This document shows, piece after piece, positions 13,924 to 16,648 of a stretch of DNA of 16,648 nucleotides. Source of the DNA: DAOTXL01 sp034434895 (GTDB lineage Bacteria; Chloroflexota; Anaerolineae; JAAYZQ01). The DNA lies in the NCBI GenBank assembly GCA_034434895.1, contig DAOTYI010000100.1, positions 1 to 16,648 of the forward strand, given 5' to 3'. The translations under genes and the position numbers were made by a program. Each line of letters starts with the position of its first letter. Within the stretch, counting starts at the first letter, position 1. The notes beneath the pieces are model-generated. The model worked only from the letters and a program-made list of their open reading frames with translations. It ran no database searches and was not told where the DNA came from.

Positions 13924-14927
13924 CTTCTTCTCTCCTTTCTGTGGATCAAATTCTTGAGTTCGATCAGGCCCCATCCCAGGCCAACGACCAGAGCCAGGGC
14001 CCGGAGCAGCGCCAGGAACGGCGTCACGGCTACCACCAGCCAGCCCTGTCGGGCTGCTCTGAGCAGCAGCGGCAGGGTGGTGGCCCATCCCAACCCGGCC
14101 AGCAACAGGGCCGGCACCCAGGGCACCAGGCCCAGGGCGGCGGCCAGCGCCGCCACACCGGTCAGCGGCAGCAGCAGGAGCTGCGCCTTTTGCGTCCAGG
14201 GGGTGTACGAGTCGCGCACCGCCTGGGCCGGGTGCCGGACATGGACCTGCACTTTCCAGCGGCCCAGGTGCACTTTGCGCCGGACATAGCTCCACACTGT
14301 GGCCGGATGCCGGTGATAGACGACTGCCGCCGGGGCAAAGACCAGCTTACAACCGGCCCTGGCCAGCCGGAAGGAAAATTCCTGGTCCTCGTCCAGCAGG
14401 AAGGCCGGGTCAAAGCCGCCGTGGGCCAGAAAGAGGTCGCGGCGGTAGGCAGCGGCGTAGGTGTCCACAAAGTCAATCTGTTCCCGCCGGGCCAGCCGGG
14501 CATACTTTTCCTCATACTCGGCCTGGGCGAAACGGGCCACCGGCGATCTCTGCCGGGTGCGATAGGCCCCCTTGACGCCGGCCACCTCCGGGTCGGCGAA
14601 CGGGGCCAGCATCTGCTCGATCCAGTCGTGTTCCGGCTGGCAGTCGGCGTCGGTGAAGAGCAGGACCTGGCCCCGCGCCTGCTGTGCTCCCCGGTTGCGG
14701 GCCGGGCCTGCTCCGGCGTGCTCCTGGCGGATGACCGGCACGCCCATCCGGGCGGCCACCTGGGCTGAGGGGTCGGTTGAGCCGTCGTCCACAACCAGGA
14801 CCTCATACCGTTCTGCTCCGATGGTCTGGTGGGCCAGGGCTGCCAGGCAGTCGCCCAGGGTGTCGGCGCCGTTGAACACCGGTATGATCACCGAGGCATA
14901 CACCGGTCTGGCTTCAGGCAGTGCCAT
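13920..14927 (-). CDS. Family 2 glycosyltransferase with C-terminal membrane helices
   Basis: A 335-residue GT-A fold enzyme that would transfer a sugar from a nucleotide-sugar donor at the inner face of the membrane. Residues 9-120 show the family 2 start (ASVIIPVFNGADTL), the donor-binding VVDDGS (45-50), and the metal-binding DAD at 93-95. The acceptor-side acidic motif is LLDEDQEF (167-174, Glu170-Asp171). HLGRW at 200-204 stands where processive enzymes have QxxRW. Three or four hydrophobic segments (about 228-315) anchor it. ATG 14927 follows GGAGGACACAG and lies inside the end of the flippase-like gene (14-base overlap). Sugar and acceptor cannot be told. It probably acts with the flippase-like protein and DUF2723 in building or attaching a glycan. 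Confidence 0.9.
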   Translation of the reverse strand: MALPEARPVYASVIIPVFNGADTLGDCLAALAHQTIGAERYEVLVVDDGSTDPSAQVAARMGVPVIRQEHAGAGPARNRGAQQARGQVLLFTDADCQPEHDWIEQMLAPFADPEVAGVKGAYRTRQRSPVARFAQAEYEEKYARLARREQIDFVDTYAAAYRRDLFLAHGGFDPAFLLDEDQEFSFRLARAGCKLVFAPAAVVYHRHPATVWSYVRRKVHLGRWKVQVHVRHPAQAVRDSYTPWTQKAQLLLLPLTGVAALAAALGLVPWVPALLLAGLGWATTLPLLLRAARQGWLVVAVTPFLALLRALALVVGLGWGLIELKNLIHRKERRR

Positions 14928-15969
14928 CTGTGTCCTCCAGAGGACCAGACCAGAGCCGTCCCCAGCTCAACCCCTCGGCGGCCATGCTCACCGGTCCAAG
15001 GAGCGCCGGCGGCCCGCTGACCAGCAGGTGGAGCACCAGCCCGAAGGCCAGCGCTGGCTCGCGGCCCACACCGGCGGCTGCCAGGGCCAGGATGCAGGCA
15101 TACTCGAACAGGCCGATCTGGGCCGGGACTGTGGGCAAAAAGTTGACGGCGTAGCCGGTGACCAACACCAGCCAGGTACTCCAGCCAGGCGTCTGGATGT
15201 CCAGCGCGGCCAGGGTCACCACGTTGGTCAGCGCCGCCAGGCCCCAGACGATGGCCGAGCAGGCCAGCGCCTGCCAGGCGTCCCCCGGTCGGCGGAGCAG
15301 GCTCAACCCCAGCCCAAGCCCGGCCAGCCAGCGCCGCAACCGTTCCTGGAACCGGGTTGGCAGTGGCCGGGTGAGGGCGGCCAGGAGCCGGTCAGCCGGC
15401 CGGCCTGGGATCGCGGCCAGCCCCAGCAACGCCAGCAGCCCGCCGGTCAACGCGGCCAGCCCCACCAGAGGACCGCGCAACCAGCCCGGCAGCGGTTCAT
15501 CTCCGCTCACCCCAGGCAGCGTCCACAAGGCCAGACCGATCAGGATCAGCAGCCCCAACGCCCCGTCCAGCGCCTTTTCGGCCAGGAGTGTGCCCATCGC
15601 GGCCAGGAATCCGCCCCCTGTCTGGGGGCCGACCAGCGCTGCCCTGGCCACATCGCCCAGGCGGGCCGGCAACAGGCTGTTGCCCATCTGGCCGATGAAG
15701 ATCAGGCGCAGCATGCGCCCCAGACCCGGCGGGGGTCCGCACACCCGCAGCAATGCCTGCCAGCGGAGCGCCTTGGCGATGGTGGTGGCCAGGACGGTGC
15801 TCAGGGCCAGGACCAGAAGGGGCAGGCTGGCCCCGGCCAGGATGGTTTGCACAGAGGGCCAGCGCACCTGCCGCAGGCTGAGCCAGGCGGCCAGAGCTGC
15901 CAGCAGCAGGGCAACTACCCAGCGGAGGGCTGCCCAAGGTCTGACTCGCATCCGGCCCATCCAGTTCAT
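14914..15969 (-). CDS. LPG-synthase-TM / YbhN-family flippase-like membrane protein
   Basis: A 351-residue integral membrane protein with about eight hydrophobic segments. The conserved blocks of the lysylphosphatidylglycerol synthetase transmembrane (UPF0104/YbhN) family are visible: GQMGNSLLPARLGDVARA near residues 93-110, and PTVPAQIGLFEYACILALAA in the C-terminal third. It lacks the C-terminal aminoacyl-transfer domain of MprF, so it matches only the flippase-like half. Members often sit beside glycosyltransferases, as here. ATG 15969 has no clear ribosome site; ATG 15960 or 15951 are alternatives. It lies 76 bases after the sortase gene and overlaps the glycosyltransferase by 14 bases. 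The transported lipid is unknown. Confidence 0.85.
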   Translation of the reverse strand: MNWMGRMRVRPWAALRWVVALLLAALAAWLSLRQVRWPSVQTILAGASLPLLVLALSTVLATTIAKALRWQALLRVCGPPPGLGRMLRLIFIGQMGNSLLPARLGDVARAALVGPQTGGGFLAAMGTLLAEKALDGALGLLILIGLALWTLPGVSGDEPLPGWLRGPLVGLAALTGGLLALLGLAAIPGRPADRLLAALTRPLPTRFQERLRRWLAGLGLGLSLLRRPGDAWQALACSAIVWGLAALTNVVTLAALDIQTPGWSTWLVLVTGYAVNFLPTVPAQIGLFEYACILALAAAGVGREPALAFGLVLHLLVSGPPALLGPVSMAAEGLSWGRLWSGPLEDTDGTA

Positions 15970-16015
15970 TTGTGAAAGTGCAAATTCCGTCGCCCCAGCA
16001 AATCTTCAACCAGCA

Positions 16016-16050
16016 CCTTGCTCATTGCCCATTGTGCATTGCTCATTATT
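16016..16050. repeat. Degenerate heptamer tandem repeat at the end of the sortase gene
   Basis: On the plus strand five 7-base units follow each other: CCTTGCT, CATTGCC, CATTGTG, CATTGCT, CATTATT. The last unit contains the sortase stop codon (16046-16048). The repeat fills part of the 76-base gap before the flippase-like gene. No promoter or terminator can be recognised in the gap. Confidence 0.5.
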
Positions 16051-16648
16051 TGAGCCGGGCGACGACCACCACCCGGTGCGAGTTGCCCTCGTATGGCCAG
16101 CAGGTGACCAGAGTCAGGGTAGCCTCGGCGGTAGGGTCCAGGTAGCGGGCATGGGCGCGGCGCTCCGCTGCCGGCACCCCCTCTTCCGCAAACCGTTCCC
16201 AGGCGGTAACCTGGTAGGTGTATTGCCGACCGTCGGCTGCCACCAGGATCACCTGGTCCCCAATGCCGAATTGAGCGCCCGGCAACCCGATTTCGCTCAC
16301 CTGGCGGAACACCTGCCCCCGGGTGTTATGGTGACCGGAGATCACCACATTGCCCGCCTCGCCGGGGTTGGCGCTGTTGCGATGGTGTCCGGCTGCGCCG
16401 TCGGCCGTCTGCCACACACTGTGCCAGGTTCCCCCTTCCAGGATAATGTCCCAGCTTACCTCCACTACCGGCACATCCAGCCCCAGGTTGGGGATGAGCA
16501 ACCGCACGGCCGGCGGGTTCGACCCGGCAGGAGGCAGAGCGGCGGCAGTCGGCCTGGCCGGCGTGGCCACCGGCGTCGCTGTTGGCAGCGATCCGCCGCT
16601 GACCGTGGGCGACGCGGTCCACAGGGGGCGAGGGGCAAGGGTGGGGGT
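16046..16648 (-). CDS. Sortase transpeptidase (5' end outside the window)
   Basis: The frame is open to the window edge; 200 residues are visible. The first 45 or so form a Thr/Pro/Ala-rich linker, expected to follow an N-terminal membrane helix that lies outside. The catalytic domain shows the sortase residues: His in ISGHHNTRG (visible residues 106/107), Cys183 in TLVTCWP, and Arg192 in EGNSHRVVVVARL. Sortases cut a surface protein at its sorting motif and join it to a cell-wall or pilus nucleophile. A GTG at 16570 could serve as a start, but it would leave no membrane anchor, so I treat the gene as truncated. The class (D, E or other) is not clear. Candidate substrates in the window are the LPATG protein and the APETG-tailed protein at 1-127. 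Confidence 0.92.
   Translation of the reverse strand, partial: TPTLAPRPLWTASPTVSGGSLPTATPVATPARPTAAALPPAGSNPPAVRLLIPNLGLDVPVVEVSWDIILEGGTWHSVWQTADGAAGHHRNSANPGEAGNVVISGHHNTRGQVFRQVSEIGLPGAQFGIGDQVILVAADGRQYTYQVTAWERFAEEGVPAAERRAHARYLDPTAEATLTLVTCWPYEGNSHRVVVVARLK

Noticed and set aside
14572..15975. Plus-strand open frame (467 codons) opposite the flippase-like and GT2 genes
   Set aside because: Gln/Pro/Gly-rich shadow with no domain; the minus-strand genes are well supported.

Overview
The window is GC-rich, gene-dense DNA that I read as an environmental member of the Chloroflexota, probably near Anaerolineae. This is inference from the gene mix: a sortase next to a PEP-CTERM-like surface protein, secreted CARDB proteins ending in a Tyr-Leu-Pro tail, DUF4012 and DUF2723 membrane proteins, a single-domain KaiC-like ATPase, a YtxH protein and a CooC ATPase. 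No rRNA, tRNA, CRISPR array, transposase or phage gene is visible.

Layout. Positions 1-127 hold the last codons of a plus-strand surface protein whose tail looks like a sortase sorting signal. A large secreted protein follows (269-3223: CARDB domain plus a seven-fold propeller-like repeat). A CooC-type nickel-insertion ATPase starts 12 bases later (3236-4009). After a 215-base gap holding REP-like hairpins comes a KaiC/RecA-like ATPase (4225-4965). A 13-bp perfect-stem bidirectional terminator (4971-5003) separates it from a convergent minus-strand trio: GNAT acetyltransferase, YtxH-type protein and a small two-helix membrane protein (5021-6368). The trio has a near-consensus promoter at 6509-6537. 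Between it and a second near-consensus promoter, facing the other way and driving the tRNA m1A methyltransferase gene trmI (6805-7650), lies a nested palindromic repeat element (about 6541-6736).

The rest (7674-16648) is a tightly packed run of eight minus-strand genes. In transcription order these are a sortase (5' end outside the window), an LPG-synthase-TM/YbhN-type flippase-like protein, a family 2 glycosyltransferase, a small DUF11-like protein with a PEP-CTERM-like anchor, a clan-A glycosidase-like CARDB protein, a DUF11-like protein ending in LPATG, a DUF2723 (GT117-like) membrane glycosyltransferase and a DUF4012 protein. Several genes overlap by 4-16 bases. I infer a cell-envelope module that makes, glycosylates and anchors surface proteins or an extracellular polymer.

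The main point of interest is that one 16.6-kb stretch carries four kinds of C-terminal tail on secreted proteins (APETG plus helix, LPATG without helix, PEP-CTERM-like, and Tyr-Leu-Pro), with a sortase but no visible exosortase.
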